From Streptomyces bicolor (lineage in GTDB: Bacteria; Actinomycetota; Actinomycetes; Streptomycetales; Streptomycetaceae), in assembly GCF_000719285.1 (NCBI RefSeq), contig NZ_JOFS01000003.1, forward strand, positions 1 to 64,000: a stretch of DNA of 64,000 nucleotides, read 5' to 3'. How positions within the stretch are numbered: position 1 is the first letter of the stretch; every line of letters begins with the position of its first letter. Below are positions 33,326 to 45,132 of the stretch, in pieces. The notes under the pieces are model-generated. The model saw only the letters and a list, made by a program, of their open reading frames with translations. It was not told where the DNA came from and did not search any database. A program made the translations under genes and the position numbers.

Positions 33326-34372
33326 TCAGTACGTGACGGTGATGCGCCGGGCGGGGCCGTCGACGCGGACGAGGCCGCCGTAAGGGATGACGAGTTGTGG
33401 GTCTGTGTGGCCGTAGTCGACGTCGAAGACGATCGGGGTGTCGGGGGCATACGTGCGCATGGCCCGCAGTACGGCCTCCCGCTGCTCCGTGGCGTAACGA
33501 GCGGCCTCCTCCGGGCTGTTGGGGCGCTCGAAGGACCAGGTCTTCGCCCGGCCCATCAGCAGCGCGGAGAAGCGCTGGAGCAGCCCGCGTTCACCCATGT
33601 TCCGGAAGGTCCAGAAGACCTCGTTGGCACTCGGCATCTCTTCCGAGGTCTCCAGCAGCAGCACTCCACCGTCGTACTCCGAGAGGTCACGCGCGATCTC
33701 CCGGTCGGCCATCAGCAGCCAGCCGACGATCTCCAGACAGCCGCCCCAAGTGCGGCCCTCCACCACCCGGTCGGCGTTCACCCAGGTCCACCCGTCGCCT
33801 GGCCTCGTCTCCGGCTCCGCGTCGAAGGTCGCCGGGTCGGCCCAGTCGCGGTTGATGTCGTTCCAGCGCTCGGCTGGCCTGAGTTCGTAGTCCCCCGAGG
33901 TGAAGAGTGCGGCCCGCAACGAGTCCGTGGTCTGCGGGTGCATGGCACCGGGGCGGCCCAGCTCGCACATCACGCTCGCGCCGTGGAAGCCGACGATTCC
34001 GGTGTTGCGCAGGAACATGAGCAGGTTCGTGTTGTCGCTCATCCCGAAGAACGGCTTCGGGTTCGCCCGGATCAACTCCCGGTCCAGCAGCGGCAGCACG
34101 GTGATCTGGTCGTCGCCGCCGATGGAGGCGATGACCGCCTTGATGTCGGGGTCGGCGAACGCGGCGTGGATGTCGTCGGCCCGCTCCTGCGGCGTCGAGC
34201 CCATCTTGCGGGTCGCCGGGTACTCGACCGGTTCGAGCTCGTAGTCCTTGCGCAGCCGCTCCAGCCCCAGCTCGAAGGGGCGCGGGAAGAGCCCGGGCAG
34301 GCCCGCGCCGGGGGAGATCACGGCGACGCGGTCGCCGGGGGAGGGCTTGGGAGGGTAGGAGATCATGGTCAT
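33326..34372 (-). CDS. peptidase S66 / LD-carboxypeptidase family protein
   Basis: A 348-residue cytoplasmic serine peptidase-like protein. The nucleophile motif GMSDNTNLL lies near residue 114, the catalytic Glu region GGCLEIVGWLLM near 215 and the His motif VDYGHTDPQ near 325. The N-terminus VAVISPGAG is typical. S66 enzymes cleave the L,D bond of muropeptides for recycling or, in the MccF subgroup, inactivate acyl-sulfamoyl adenylate antibiotics. Without a signal peptide, either cytoplasmic role is possible. ATG 34372 lies 6 nt after a TACCCT element and no ribosome site is present, which suggests a leaderless transcript. It is divergent from aroQ. Confidence 0.88.
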   Translation of the reverse strand: MTMISYPPKPSPGDRVAVISPGAGLPGLFPRPFELGLERLRKDYELEPVEYPATRKMGSTPQERADDIHAAFADPDIKAVIASIGGDDQITVLPLLDRELIRANPKPFFGMSDNTNLLMFLRNTGIVGFHGASVMCELGRPGAMHPQTTDSLRAALFTSGDYELRPAERWNDINRDWADPATFDAEPETRPGDGWTWVNADRVVEGRTWGGCLEIVGWLLMADREIARDLSEYDGGVLLLETSEEMPSANEVFWTFRNMGERGLLQRFSALLMGRAKTWSFERPNSPEEAARYATEQREAVLRAMRTYAPDTPIVFDVDYGHTDPQLVIPYGGLVRVDGPARRITVTY

Positions 34373-34476
34373 GACTGGAGGGTAGGACCCACTGCGTGGC
34401 CCGTGCACCGTGATAAACCGGGGTCTGAGCAGCGGTCGTCGACGGACCGCCCGACCCCGAACGGACCGGAGGAACC

Positions 34477-34950
34477 GTGCCCCGCACCCTGGCCAACGCC
34501 CCGATCATGATCCTCAACGGCCCCAACCTGAACCTGCTCGGCCAGCGCCAGCCGGAGATCTACGGTTCCGAGACCCTCGACGATGTCAGGGCCCTGTGCG
34601 CCAAGGCGGCGGCCGCGCACGGCGGCACGGTCGACTTCCGGCAGTCCAATCACGAAGGTGAGCTGGTCGACTGGATCCACGAGGCACGGCAGAACCACAG
34701 CGGGATCGTGATTAATCCCGGCGCCTACTCGCACACGTCGGTGGCGATCCTGGACGCGCTCAACACCTGTGACGGACTACCCGTGTTGGAGGTTCACATC
34801 TCCAACATCCACAAGCGCGAGTCGTTCCGTCACCACTCCTACGTCTCCCTGCGGGCCGACGGCGTCATCGCGGGATGCGGTGTGCAGGGGTACGTCTTCG
34901 GCGTGGAGCGGGTCGTGGCGCTGGTGGGGGCGGGACAGGCGGACACGTGA
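34477..34950 (+). CDS. aroQ: 3-dehydroquinate dehydratase, type II
   Basis: A 157-residue dodecameric enzyme converting 3-dehydroquinate to 3-dehydroshikimate (shikimate or quinate pathway). Landmarks are [18 protein letters not shown] near residues 13-30 with the catalytic Tyr in the flexible loop, [18 protein letters not shown] near 53, [17 protein letters not shown] near 79 and [18 protein letters not shown] near 104 with the catalytic His. GGAGG stands 4 nt before GTG 34477. It stands apart from other aro genes, so a catabolic or spare role is possible. Confidence 0.95.
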   Translation: MPRTLANAPIMILNGPNLNLLGQRQPEIYGSETLDDVRALCAKAAAAHGGTVDFRQSNHEGELVDWIHEARQNHSGIVINPGAYSHTSVAILDALNTCDGLPVLEVHISNIHKRESFRHHSYVSLRADGVIAGCGVQGYVFGVERVVALVGAGQADT

Positions 34951-35017
34951 CCTCGACAGGCGGGGCGGGCGGACAGGCGCCCTCGGTGTAAGTACCGCCG
35001 GCCATGGCGAGCGGTCC

Positions 35018-35770
35018 TTACAGCCGTCCCGCCTCCACGATCCGCCGCAGGAAGCGCCGGGTGCGTTCCTGCTGCGGATCGCCGAAGATCTGCTCAGCTG
35101 TGCCCTGCTCCAGCACCACGCCTCCGTCCAGAAAACAAACCTGGTCGGCGACCTCGCGCGCGAATCCCATCTCATGGGTGGCCAGAACCATCGTCATCCC
35201 GTCCTCCTTCAAGTCGCGGACGACGGTGAGGACTTCGCCGACGAGTTCCGGATCGAGGGCGGCGGTGATCTCGTCGAGGAGCAGCAGCCGAGGCCGTACG
35301 GCGAGAGCGCGCACGATCGCGACACGCTGCTGCTGGCCGCCGCTCAGCCGGTCCGGGTACTCGCCCGCCCTGTCGGCCAGCCCGAGCCGCTCCAGCAGCT
35401 CACGCGCGCGTGCCTCGGCCTCCGCGCGGGAGACGCCGTGTACGCGGCGCGGGGCGAGGGTGATGTTCTCCAGGACCGTCATGTGCGGGAACAGGTTGTA
35501 CGCCTGGAACACCACGCCGATACGGCGCCGTACGGCGTCCTGGTCGACCCGCGGATCGGTGATCTCCTCGCCGTCCAGCCAGATCGCGCCGTCGTCGATG
35601 TCCTCCAGGAGGTTCGCGCACCGCAACAGCGTGGACTTGCCGGAGCCGGAGGCGCCGATCAGCGCGGTCACCGTGTGCGGGGCGACCTCCAGGTCGACGT
35701 CCCGCAGTACCACCGAGTCGCCGAAGGTCTTGCGGACGGACTCCATCCGCAGCACGGGTGCGTCGCTCAC
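35018..35770 (-). CDS. polar amino-acid ABC transporter, ATP-binding protein
   Basis: A 250-residue ABC ATPase of the GlnQ/HisP type. Walker A GASGSGKST is at residues 39-47, Q-loop FQAYNLFPHM near 88, signature LSGGQQQRVAI near 142, Walker B LLLLDEITAALDP near 162 and switch His in LATHEMGFA near 195. The GTG at 35770 overlaps the permease stop as GTGA, giving translational coupling. Third gene of the operon with the binding protein and permease. Confidence 0.93.
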   Translation of the reverse strand: MSDAPVLRMESVRKTFGDSVVLRDVDLEVAPHTVTALIGASGSGKSTLLRCANLLEDIDDGAIWLDGEEITDPRVDQDAVRRRIGVVFQAYNLFPHMTVLENITLAPRRVHGVSRAEAEARARELLERLGLADRAGEYPDRLSGGQQQRVAIVRALAVRPRLLLLDEITAALDPELVGEVLTVVRDLKEDGMTMVLATHEMGFAREVADQVCFLDGGVVLEQGTAEQIFGDPQQERTRRFLRRIVEAGRL

Positions 35771-36687
35771 AGGGCCCCTCCTTGGGCGCGCCGACGGTCC
35801 ATCCGGGCGGTCACCCAGTCCGTGAAGCGGGTCATCGGAATGGTCAGCGCCACGAAGACCAGGCCCGCGACGATGTACGGCGTGTAGTTGAGGCTGCGGC
35901 CCACGATGATGTCCGCGGCCCGCACGGCGTCCACCGCGCCGCCGATCGACACCAGACCGGTGTCCTTCTGCAGCGACACCAGGTCGTTCAGCAGGGGCGG
36001 CACCTGACGGCGTACCGCCTGGGGGAGGACGACGTGCCGCAGTGCCTGGCGGTTGGTGAGGCCGAGGGAGCGGGCCGCGGCGCGCTGCGAGGGGTGGACG
36101 GACTCGATGCCCGCACGGAACACCTCCGCGACGTACGCCGAGTACGTCAGCGTCAGCGCCGTACCGCCCAGCAGCACCGGATCGACGGTCACGCCCTGGA
36201 GCCGCAGCGCGGGGACGCCCAGGACGACGATCATGAGGTTAATGATGAGCGGAAGGCCCCGGAAGAAGTCCGTGTACGCGGCCGCCAGCACCCTCAGCGG
36301 GAAGAACACCGGGCCACGCAGGGTGCGGGCGACGGCGATGAGCATTCCGAGAACCAGGACGCAGGCGCCGCAGATCAGCAGCAGCCGGACGTTGAGCCAG
36401 AGCCCTTCGAGGACCTTGGGGAACGCCTCGCGCGCGTACTCCCAGCTGAAGAACGTTTCCTTGGTGCGCGGCCAGCCCGGCGCGTTGACCACGACCAGAT
36501 AGAGAACGACGCCGGTGACCAGTGTGGACAGCGCCGCGACAGCCGTGGCTCGGCGGGCGCGGGCCCGTTTGTAGCGCTCGCGGTCGAGACGTCGCTGAGA
36601 GGGGACGTAACCGTCGCCACCGGCGCCGGGCACGTCACCCTTGTCGTCGGCGCCCCCGTGGCCGGACTCCTGCTTGATGACCGTCAC
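35767..36687 (-). CDS. polar amino-acid ABC transporter, permease
   Basis: A 306-residue inner-membrane permease. A basic cytoplasmic N-terminus of about 70 residues precedes the first helix. The HisMQ-type core contains DFFRGLPLIINLMIVVLG near residue 140, and the coupling EAA loop EVFRAGIESVHPSQRAAARSLGL lies near 192. The GTG at 36687 overlaps the binding-protein stop as GTGA. Family members transport glutamine, glutamate, aspartate or basic amino acids. Confidence 0.92.
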   Translation of the reverse strand: MTVIKQESGHGGADDKGDVPGAGGDGYVPSQRRLDRERYKRARARRATAVAALSTLVTGVVLYLVVVNAPGWPRTKETFFSWEYAREAFPKVLEGLWLNVRLLLICGACVLVLGMLIAVARTLRGPVFFPLRVLAAAYTDFFRGLPLIINLMIVVLGVPALRLQGVTVDPVLLGGTALTLTYSAYVAEVFRAGIESVHPSQRAAARSLGLTNRQALRHVVLPQAVRRQVPPLLNDLVSLQKDTGLVSIGGAVDAVRAADIIVGRSLNYTPYIVAGLVFVALTIPMTRFTDWVTARMDRRRAQGGAL

Positions 36688-37568
36688 TTGAGCACCGGCG
36701 CGTCGACGGCGTCCGACAGCCACTGCTGCTCGAGCTTGGCCAGCGTGCCGTCCTCGCGCAGGGTGTCCACGGCGTCCGTCACACATGCGGTGATCGCGCT
36801 GCCCTTGTCGAGCACGAGCCCGAACTGCTCCGGCGTACCGCCCTGGTTCTCGAACTGGCCGACGATCGTCGCGTCCGTCACCTCGGCCGCGGTGATGTAG
36901 AAGGCGGTCGGCAGGTCGACCACGACGGCGTCGACCTGGCCGTTCTTCAGCGCGGACTTGGCCTGGTCGTTCTTGGCGTACGCGGCGGCCTGCTGCGTCG
37001 GCTTCACCACGTCCTCGATGTAGCCGAGACTGGTGGTGCCGACCTGTGCGCCCAGCTTGAGGCCCTTCAGGTCCGCGATGCTCTTCGCCTCGGCGGCCTG
37101 GGTGCCCTTCAGCGCGATGACGGCCTGACGGACGTCGTAGTAGCCGGACGAGAAGTCCACGGCCTTCTTGCGCTCGTCGCTGATGGACACCTGGTTGATG
37201 TCGAAGTCGAAGGTCTTCTCGCCGGGCGCGAAGGCCTTGTTGAACGGCACGCTCTGCCAGACGACGGCACTCTTGTCGTAGCCGAGCTGCTTCGCCACGG
37301 CGTAGGCGACCGCCGACTCGAAGCCCTCACCGTTGGCGGGCTTGTCGTCCTTGAACCAGGGCTCGTACGCCGGTTCGTCGGTGGCGATCGTCAGCTTGCC
37401 GGAGGTCTTGGTGGCCAACTTGCCCTTGGCGCAGGTGTTCCCGGCCGACCCCGACGGCGCGTCGGCGGCCTTCTCCTCGGGCTGTGGGGCGCAGCCGAGG
37501 GCGGTGGCGAGCAGGGCTGTCGTTGCGACGGCGACGGCGCGGCGCAGCGCGCGAGGGGCAAGGTGCAT
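36684..37568 (-). CDS. polar amino-acid ABC transporter, substrate-binding lipoprotein
   Basis: A 294-residue SBP_bac_3 protein. The lipobox LATALGC places the acylated Cys near residue 25. The mature part has the two-lobe signature LTIATDEPAYEPWF, GEGFESAVAYAVAKQLGY, FDINQVSISDERKKAVDFSSGYYD and KLGAQVGTTSLGYIED. ATG 37568 is preferred because it starts the signal peptide; the longer ORF to 37856 is not signal-like. It heads the operon with permease and ATPase, preceded by a TACTGT -10 about 12 nt upstream and by two TGTGAA-N3-TTCMCA sites further up. The exact amino acid is not readable. Confidence 0.92.
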   Translation of the reverse strand: MHLAPRALRRAVAVATTALLATALGCAPQPEEKAADAPSGSAGNTCAKGKLATKTSGKLTIATDEPAYEPWFKDDKPANGEGFESAVAYAVAKQLGYDKSAVVWQSVPFNKAFAPGEKTFDFDINQVSISDERKKAVDFSSGYYDVRQAVIALKGTQAAEAKSIADLKGLKLGAQVGTTSLGYIEDVVKPTQQAAAYAKNDQAKSALKNGQVDAVVVDLPTAFYITAAEVTDATIVGQFENQGGTPEQFGLVLDKGSAITACVTDAVDTLREDGTLAKLEQQWLSDAVDAPVLK

Positions 37569-37651
37569 GGCGGGAGATTGACAGTACACCGTCGTTTTTG
37601 TCGAGGTCGCGACGGTGAATGTCCGCATAGTGGGAGCGGGTGTTGCGTTCC

Positions 37652-37666
37652 TGTGAACAGTTCCCA
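37652..37666. promoter_or_regulatory. operator-like inverted repeat, copy 1
   Basis: TGTGAA-CAG-TTCCCA: same half-sites and 3-nt spacer as copy 2 with one mismatch. It lies 84 bp upstream of the ABC-operon start. Confidence 0.4.
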
Positions 37667-37808
37667 CGGCAGTCGCCGGGGCCGCCGGTCGAGGGCGGGG
37701 ATGTGAGACCGGCGGCCCGTACCGCTCAGGAGCCGTCATCCTGTGCGGGGCTGCTTCCAGTTGACTGCGCAACAACGCCCGCCGGGAGCGCGCGCATGAC
37801 ACCGGCGC

Positions 37809-37825
37809 GTGTGAATCGTTCACAC
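37809..37825. promoter_or_regulatory. operator-like inverted repeat, copy 2
   Basis: GTGTGAA-TCG-TTCACAC is a perfect 7-bp inverted repeat, extending to 8 bp with the flanking C/G. It lies between the ABC operon and the MBL hydrolase stop. The remainder of the 37569-37881 gap contains no gene that I can support. Confidence 0.5.
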
Positions 37826-37881
37826 GGGGCGCGTACGCGGGGGCGCGCGTGCTCACCGGCCGGCAGCCGCCGGCCTCGTTC

Positions 37882-38538
37882 TCACCAGCCCCGCGCGCGC
37901 CACTCCGGCAGATGCGGCCGTTCCGCGCCCAGCGTCGTGTCGTTGCCGTGCCCCGGGTAGACCCAGGTCTCGTCCGGCAGCGCGCCGAAGATCTTCGTCT
38001 CGACGTCGTGGATCAGGCTGGCGAACGCCTTCGGATCCTTACGGGTGTTGCCCACACCGCCCGGGAACAGACAGTCCCCGGTGAACACATGGGGATGCCC
38101 GTGCGGGTCGTCGTAGACGAGGGCGATCGAACCCGGCGTGTGCCCGACCAGATGGCGCGCGGTGAGTTCCACGCGCCCTACCCGGATGGTGTCGCCGTCG
38201 TCGACCAGGACGTCGGTCGGCACCGGGATGCCCTCGGCGTCGTCGCGTCCGGCGTAGGTGCGCGCGCCGGTGGCCTCGACGACCGCGGCGAGTGCCTGCC
38301 AGTGGTCGCCGTGCTGGTGCGTGGTGACGACGGACGCGATGCCGTCGTCGCCGATCATGCCGAGCAGTGCGTCCGCGTCGTTGGCGGCGTCGATCAGCAG
38401 CTGCTCGTCCGTGGCCCGGCAGCGCAGCAGATAGACGTTGTTGTCCATCGGACCGACCGCGATCTTGGTGATCATCAGGTCCTTGAGCTCGTGCACGTCG
38501 GCGGGGCCGCCGACCGTCACCTGTCCGCTGTAGGTCAT
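37882..38538 (-). CDS. MBL-fold metallo-hydrolase, glyoxalase II-like
   Basis: A 218-residue metallo-beta-lactamase-fold enzyme. The metal motif THQHGDHW (HxHxDH) lies near residue 73, with GHTPGSIALVY near 131, FTGDCLFPGGVGNT near 151 and VYPGHGNDTTLG near 193. The set matches the glyoxalase II/YcbL type that hydrolyses thioesters such as lactoyl-thiols; in an actinomycete this may be a mycothiol conjugate, which is an inference. Start ATG 38538 (MTYSGQVTVGG). It stands just before a mycothiol-dependent isomerase-type gene. Confidence 0.88.
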   Translation of the reverse strand: MTYSGQVTVGGPADVHELKDLMITKIAVGPMDNNVYLLRCRATDEQLLIDAANDADALLGMIGDDGIASVVTTHQHGDHWQALAAVVEATGARTYAGRDDAEGIPVPTDVLVDDGDTIRVGRVELTARHLVGHTPGSIALVYDDPHGHPHVFTGDCLFPGGVGNTRKDPKAFASLIHDVETKIFGALPDETWVYPGHGNDTTLGAERPHLPEWRARGW

Positions 38539-38701
38539 GTCGGCAGCCTATAGCGGCAGAGCCGTCCCTGGGCCGGCCGGACGACGCGGCGGCCGAGCGG
38601 CCCAGGAACCGCCGGGTGCCGTGGCCGCCCGGCGACCGTCCAGGTGCGGAAACGGCCCCTCCGGCCACCAGGTGCCAACGGCCCCTTCGGCCACCAGATG
38701 G

Positions 38702-39388
38702 CTACAGCGGGGGAAGTGACGGCAGCGGGCCTCCCTGCGCGCTCAGGCCGGATCCGTCGCGGCGCCCGGCGAGCCAGCCCAGCAGTTCGGCTGCGGACCC
38801 TGTGACCGTGACCTCGGCGGCGCCGGCGTCCCGGCCCGTACTCCACGCGCGCGTGCCGTCCGTGAGACGGGTCGGCGGCACATCGGGGTGCCCGGTGAAC
38901 CGCTCCGCGAGAAAGTCGATCTCCCGCTCCACGAACTCCGCCGGCAGGTCCTCCAGCTCGTACCCGATCCCGAGATCCACGTGGTGCAGCTCCACCTCCA
39001 CCCACCGCCGGAACGGCACCCGGGCCGCCGCGTCCGTGACGCCGTTGCGCAGCTCCACCGTGCGCGACCAGTCCGCGGGTGCCGCTCCCGTGGCCTGGAA
39101 GCGGGCCGCGCTCTCGCGCACGTCGGTGAGCTGGACGTCGAGGGGGCGCGGGGCGTCGCGCTCGATGTCGGAGTCCCGGGCGGTGGCGGAGACGTACATG
39201 GGGCGCCCTTCGAGGACGTTCACGAGAGCGTCCGCGTTGCGGGCGAGATGGGCGAGGACGTGGCCGCGGCTCCAGCCGGGGAGCCGTGACGGCTCGGCCA
39301 CCGACGCGTTGTCCAGCTTGGCCGCTGCGGTGAGCAGCCGCTCGGTGGCTTCACGTACAGACACCAGGTCACGAGCGTGATCAATCAT
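38702..39388 (-). CDS. maleylpyruvate-isomerase-family (DinB-like) mycothiol enzyme
   Basis: A 228-residue protein of the mycothiol-dependent maleylpyruvate isomerase family. The DinB-like four-helix N-terminal domain contains the metal motifs LPGWSRGHVLAHLARNADAL near residue 34 and VEVELHHVDLGIGY near 138. The C-terminal part has a sterol-carrier-like fold with ELLGWLAGR. ATG 39388 lies 7 nt after a TAGTGT -10 with TTCACC 17 bp further up, which suggests a leaderless mRNA; the longer ORF to 39622 reads across the uvrA promoter. It is divergent from uvrA. Substrate unknown. Confidence 0.85.
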   Translation of the reverse strand: MIDHARDLVSVREATERLLTAAAKLDNASVAEPSRLPGWSRGHVLAHLARNADALVNVLEGRPMYVSATARDSDIERDAPRPLDVQLTDVRESAARFQATGAAPADWSRTVELRNGVTDAAARVPFRRWVEVELHHVDLGIGYELEDLPAEFVEREIDFLAERFTGHPDVPPTRLTDGTRAWSTGRDAGAAEVTVTGSAAELLGWLAGRRDGSGLSAQGGPLPSLPPL

Positions 39389-39533
39389 GGTGCTGACACT
39401 AGCCCCGCCACACCTTTGGGTGAAGGTGGTGAACGGGTGCCGTAAATCGAATGCGCGTGCTATAGGGTCGGTCGTGGCGTCGGGCATGCTGGATGGCCCG
39501 GGATTGTTGTCGCATCCGGGAATCCGACCGGCG

Positions 39534-39556
39534 TTGTCAGTGGCTCCCCCTAGTCT
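39534..39556 (+). promoter_or_regulatory. RecA-NDp/PafBC-type promoter of uvrA
   Basis: TTGTCAGTG-N8-TAGTCT, a perfect consensus match, with an 83-nt leader before the GTG. Confidence 0.9.
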
Positions 39557-39601
39557 GAGAAGGCACGGGGGCCTCGAGTCTGAGAAAGCACGGGGGCCTC
39601 G
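39552..39601. repeat. 25-bp tandem duplication in the uvrA leader
   Basis: Copies 39552-39576 and 39577-39601 differ at one base (GAAGGC versus GAAAGC). Each contains GCACGGGGGCCTCG, and the second runs into CCCCCC, giving a leader hairpin. The duplication copies part of the -10 (TAGTCT becomes GAGTCT, non-functional). Confidence 0.85.
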
Positions 39602-39639
39602 CCCCCCTGTCACTTCTCTCAAGAAAGGTGCGGACCGGC

Positions 39640-42696
<3,057 letters not shown>

Positions 42697-42736
42697 GGCC
42701 GGCGGACAACGAGTCCGAACAAATTCAGAAAAGTGC

Positions 42737-42767
42737 GGCGCCCCGTGGGAACTCCCCGCGGGGCGCC
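42737..42767 (+). terminator. hairpin terminator after uvrA
   Basis: GGCGCCCCG pairs with CGGGGCGCC (9-bp stem, 13-nt loop) about 40 bp past the uvrA stop; weakly T-containing flank. Confidence 0.75.
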
Positions 42768-42860
42768 GTCCGTTGGATCATCAGCCGCCCGATCCAGGCG
42801 GCCATGACGGACCTTGACTCCTCAACAGTGGAAATCAGTGGATTGGAAAGCGAACGCCTC

Positions 42861-43772
42861 CTAGAAGTCCCCTAGTTCGGAGGCGTACGGCGGTTCTGCT
42901 CCCGACCGGGAGCAGGTGATCGCGGCAGCCCGCGCCGCGAACCGCAGCAGCCGTGTCCAGCCGTCGGCGCCGAGTCCCACGAGCGCCTCGGCGGACAGGG
43001 CGTCCTGGGTGGCCAGGCCGTGCAGCAGGGCCGCGTTCACGGTGTCGCCCGCACCGATCGTGTCGACGACGTCGACGTCCTCGCCCGGCACGGAATGAAC
43101 GGCACCGTCCCGTGTGAAGGCGGTCAGCCCGTCACCGCCCTGAGTGATCACGACGGCCGCAGGTCCCGCGGCCAGCCACTCGCGCGGCGTGCCGCCCAGC
43201 CACAGTGCGTCCTCCTCGGAGAGCTTGAGCAGAGACACCGACGGCAGCCAGCTCTTGAACCGCGCCCGGTATCCGTCCGGGTCCGGGATCAGTCCGGCCC
43301 GGATGTTCGGGTCGAGCGCTGTGAAGACCCCTTGCGCGGCCGCGCTCCGCATCAGCTCCTCGTAGGCGCTCGCCCCGGGTTCCAGGACGAGCGAGCAGGT
43401 ACCGAAGGAGACCGCGCGGGCCCGCGCGGGCAGCTCCGGAGGGGCCGTGAAGAGCCGGTCGGCCGTGCCCTCGACATAGAAGGAGTAGGCGGCCGAGCCC
43501 TTCTCGTCGATGGTGGCGACCGCGAGCGTGGTCGGCTCCATCCCACGCTGCACGGCCGACACGTCCACCCCGGCCTCCCGCAGCCCGTCGAGCAGGGCCT
43601 CACCGAAGGCGTCGTAGGAGGTGCGGGAGCAGAAGACGGTGGGGGAGCCGAGCCTGCCGAGGGCCACGGCGGTGTTGTAGGGGCCGCCGCCGAGCGCCGG
43701 CTGCAGACTCGCGAGGGCGCCCGTGCCCTGCGGTACCAGGTCGATCAGGGCCTCACCGGCGACGACGATCAC
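42861..43772 (-). CDS. PfkB-family sugar kinase (fructokinase-like)
   Basis: A 303-residue ribokinase-family kinase. It begins VIVVAGEALIDLVPQG, followed by PALGGGPYNTAVALGRLG near residue 30 and the ATP-site signature DTIGAGDTVNAALLHGL near 238. AAGGAA lies 8 nt before GTG 43772, and the start overlaps the LacI regulator stop as GTGA, so the two are translated together. The pair suggests sugar-responsive phosphorylation of fructose or a related sugar, but no transporter or hydrolase gene is adjacent to show which. Confidence 0.88.
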   Translation of the reverse strand: MIVVAGEALIDLVPQGTGALASLQPALGGGPYNTAVALGRLGSPTVFCSRTSYDAFGEALLDGLREAGVDVSAVQRGMEPTTLAVATIDEKGSAAYSFYVEGTADRLFTAPPELPARARAVSFGTCSLVLEPGASAYEELMRSAAAQGVFTALDPNIRAGLIPDPDGYRARFKSWLPSVSLLKLSEEDALWLGGTPREWLAAGPAAVVITQGGDGLTAFTRDGAVHSVPGEDVDVVDTIGAGDTVNAALLHGLATQDALSAEALVGLGADGWTRLLRFAARAAAITCSRSGAEPPYASELGDF

Positions 43773-44878
43773 GAGACGGTTCCTTTCACGGACGTCAGGG
43801 GCTGTTCGGAACTGTCGGATGTCAGGGGCGCGATGCCCTCGGTTCTCCCGGACCCCCGCGGCTGCTCGGCGCAGCCGCACGAGGTGCGGTGCACGAAGGT
43901 GCAGGGGAGACGCACGGTACGGGCGGGCCGGTCCGGTGAGGCGAGGCGGTCCAGCAGTACACGGACCGCCTCGGCGCCGATGTCCCTGCTGGGCTGGGCT
44001 ATGGCGGTGAGCCGGGGCGAGAACAGGTCGGCCCAGGCGAAGTCGTCGAAGCAGCACAACGCGATGTCGTCCGGCACGGACAGACCCCGGTCGCGCAGGG
44101 CCCGCAGGGCGCCGATCGTCATCGCGTTGTTGGCGGTGACGAGTGCGGTGGGCGGTGAGGCCAGTGACAGCAGCTCGGCGGTGGCCTGTTCGGCGCCGGC
44201 CGACTCGGAGTTGCCATGCACCACGAGGTGTTCGTCGGGGGCGAGCCCGGCGGTCGTGAGTCCCTCCCGGTATCCCGTGAGTCGCTCACTGGTGGTGCTG
44301 AGTCCGGGCAGGCCGGCGATCATGGCGATCCGCCGGTGGCCGAGTCCCGCGAGATGCGTGACCAGCCGGGCAACGGGTTCGGCGCCGTCGGCACAGACCT
44401 GGTCGAAGCGCGGCGAGCCGTCAGCCGGGCTGTCGACCACCCGGTCGAGGAGGACGGTCGGCACCTTGTGGCGCCCGAGATACGCGACCAGTTCGCCAGG
44501 GTCGGCGGAGGGCGCGACGATCATGCCGTCCACCCGGCGTTCGTGCAGGAGCTGGACGACCTTGCGTTCATGCACCGGATCGTCGTGCGGGTCGGCGATC
44601 AGCAGGCTGTAGCCGTGTTCCAGGGCTGCGGCCTCGACGCCCTGGAGGATCTCCGTGAAGTACGGGTTGCTGATCGCCGACACCGCGAGCCCTATGGACC
44701 GGGTGCGGGAGGTCACCAGGGAACGGGCGAGGGTGTTGGGGGTGTAGCCGAGCTCGTCGATGGCGTCCAGCACCGCCTGGCGGGTGTGGGGCAGCACCGG
44801 CCGGGTGCCGTTCAGCACATGAGAGACGGTCGCCACGGACACGCCGGCACTCCGCGCGACGTCGGCCATGGTTGCCAT
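43769..44878 (-). CDS. LacI-family transcriptional regulator
   Basis: A 369-residue repressor. The N-terminal LacI helix-turn-helix reads ADVARSAGVSVATVSHVLNG with the hinge NTLARSL (residues 4-58). A periplasmic-binding-like effector domain follows (IGLAVSAISNPYFTEILQGVE, VDGMIVAPSADPGEL, CCFDDFAWADLFSPRLTAI). The C-terminal 50 residues contain a CGC pair. GGGAGG lies 6 nt before ATG 44878. It is the first gene of a regulator-kinase operon and probably autoregulates through the palindrome at 44965-44994. Confidence 0.9.
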   Translation of the reverse strand: MATMADVARSAGVSVATVSHVLNGTRPVLPHTRQAVLDAIDELGYTPNTLARSLVTSRTRSIGLAVSAISNPYFTEILQGVEAAALEHGYSLLIADPHDDPVHERKVVQLLHERRVDGMIVAPSADPGELVAYLGRHKVPTVLLDRVVDSPADGSPRFDQVCADGAEPVARLVTHLAGLGHRRIAMIAGLPGLSTTSERLTGYREGLTTAGLAPDEHLVVHGNSESAGAEQATAELLSLASPPTALVTANNAMTIGALRALRDRGLSVPDDIALCCFDDFAWADLFSPRLTAIAQPSRDIGAEAVRVLLDRLASPDRPARTVRLPCTFVHRTSCGCAEQPRGSGRTEGIAPLTSDSSEQPLTSVKGTVS

Positions 44879-44964
44879 CGGATCCCTCCCGGTTCCGCCC
44901 CCGCCACGCGACTCCCCGGGGCGCGGCGGTTTCTCTGGCCGGGAAGGTATCTCATTCGGAGCCG

Positions 44965-44994
44965 GACGTAAACGTTTGCGCAAGCGTTTACGTC
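44965..44994. promoter_or_regulatory. LacI-type operator palindrome
   Basis: GACGTAAACG-TTTGCGCAAG-CGTTTACGTC is a 30-bp palindrome with one mismatched pair; the AACGTTTGCGCAAGCGTT core is the classic LacI-family operator. It lies 87 bp upstream of the regulator start. Confidence 0.8.
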
Positions 44995-45132
44995 AACGTC
45001 TGAGCCGCAGAGGGAGCGTCATGACGCGCCGGAACCAGGCCGCGCCGGAATCACGCCGTGCCGGAACGAGGCCGTTGTACCGGCATCAGAACACGGTGAT
45101 CGGCCGTCCAGAGGGCATGCGGAAGCAGTGCC

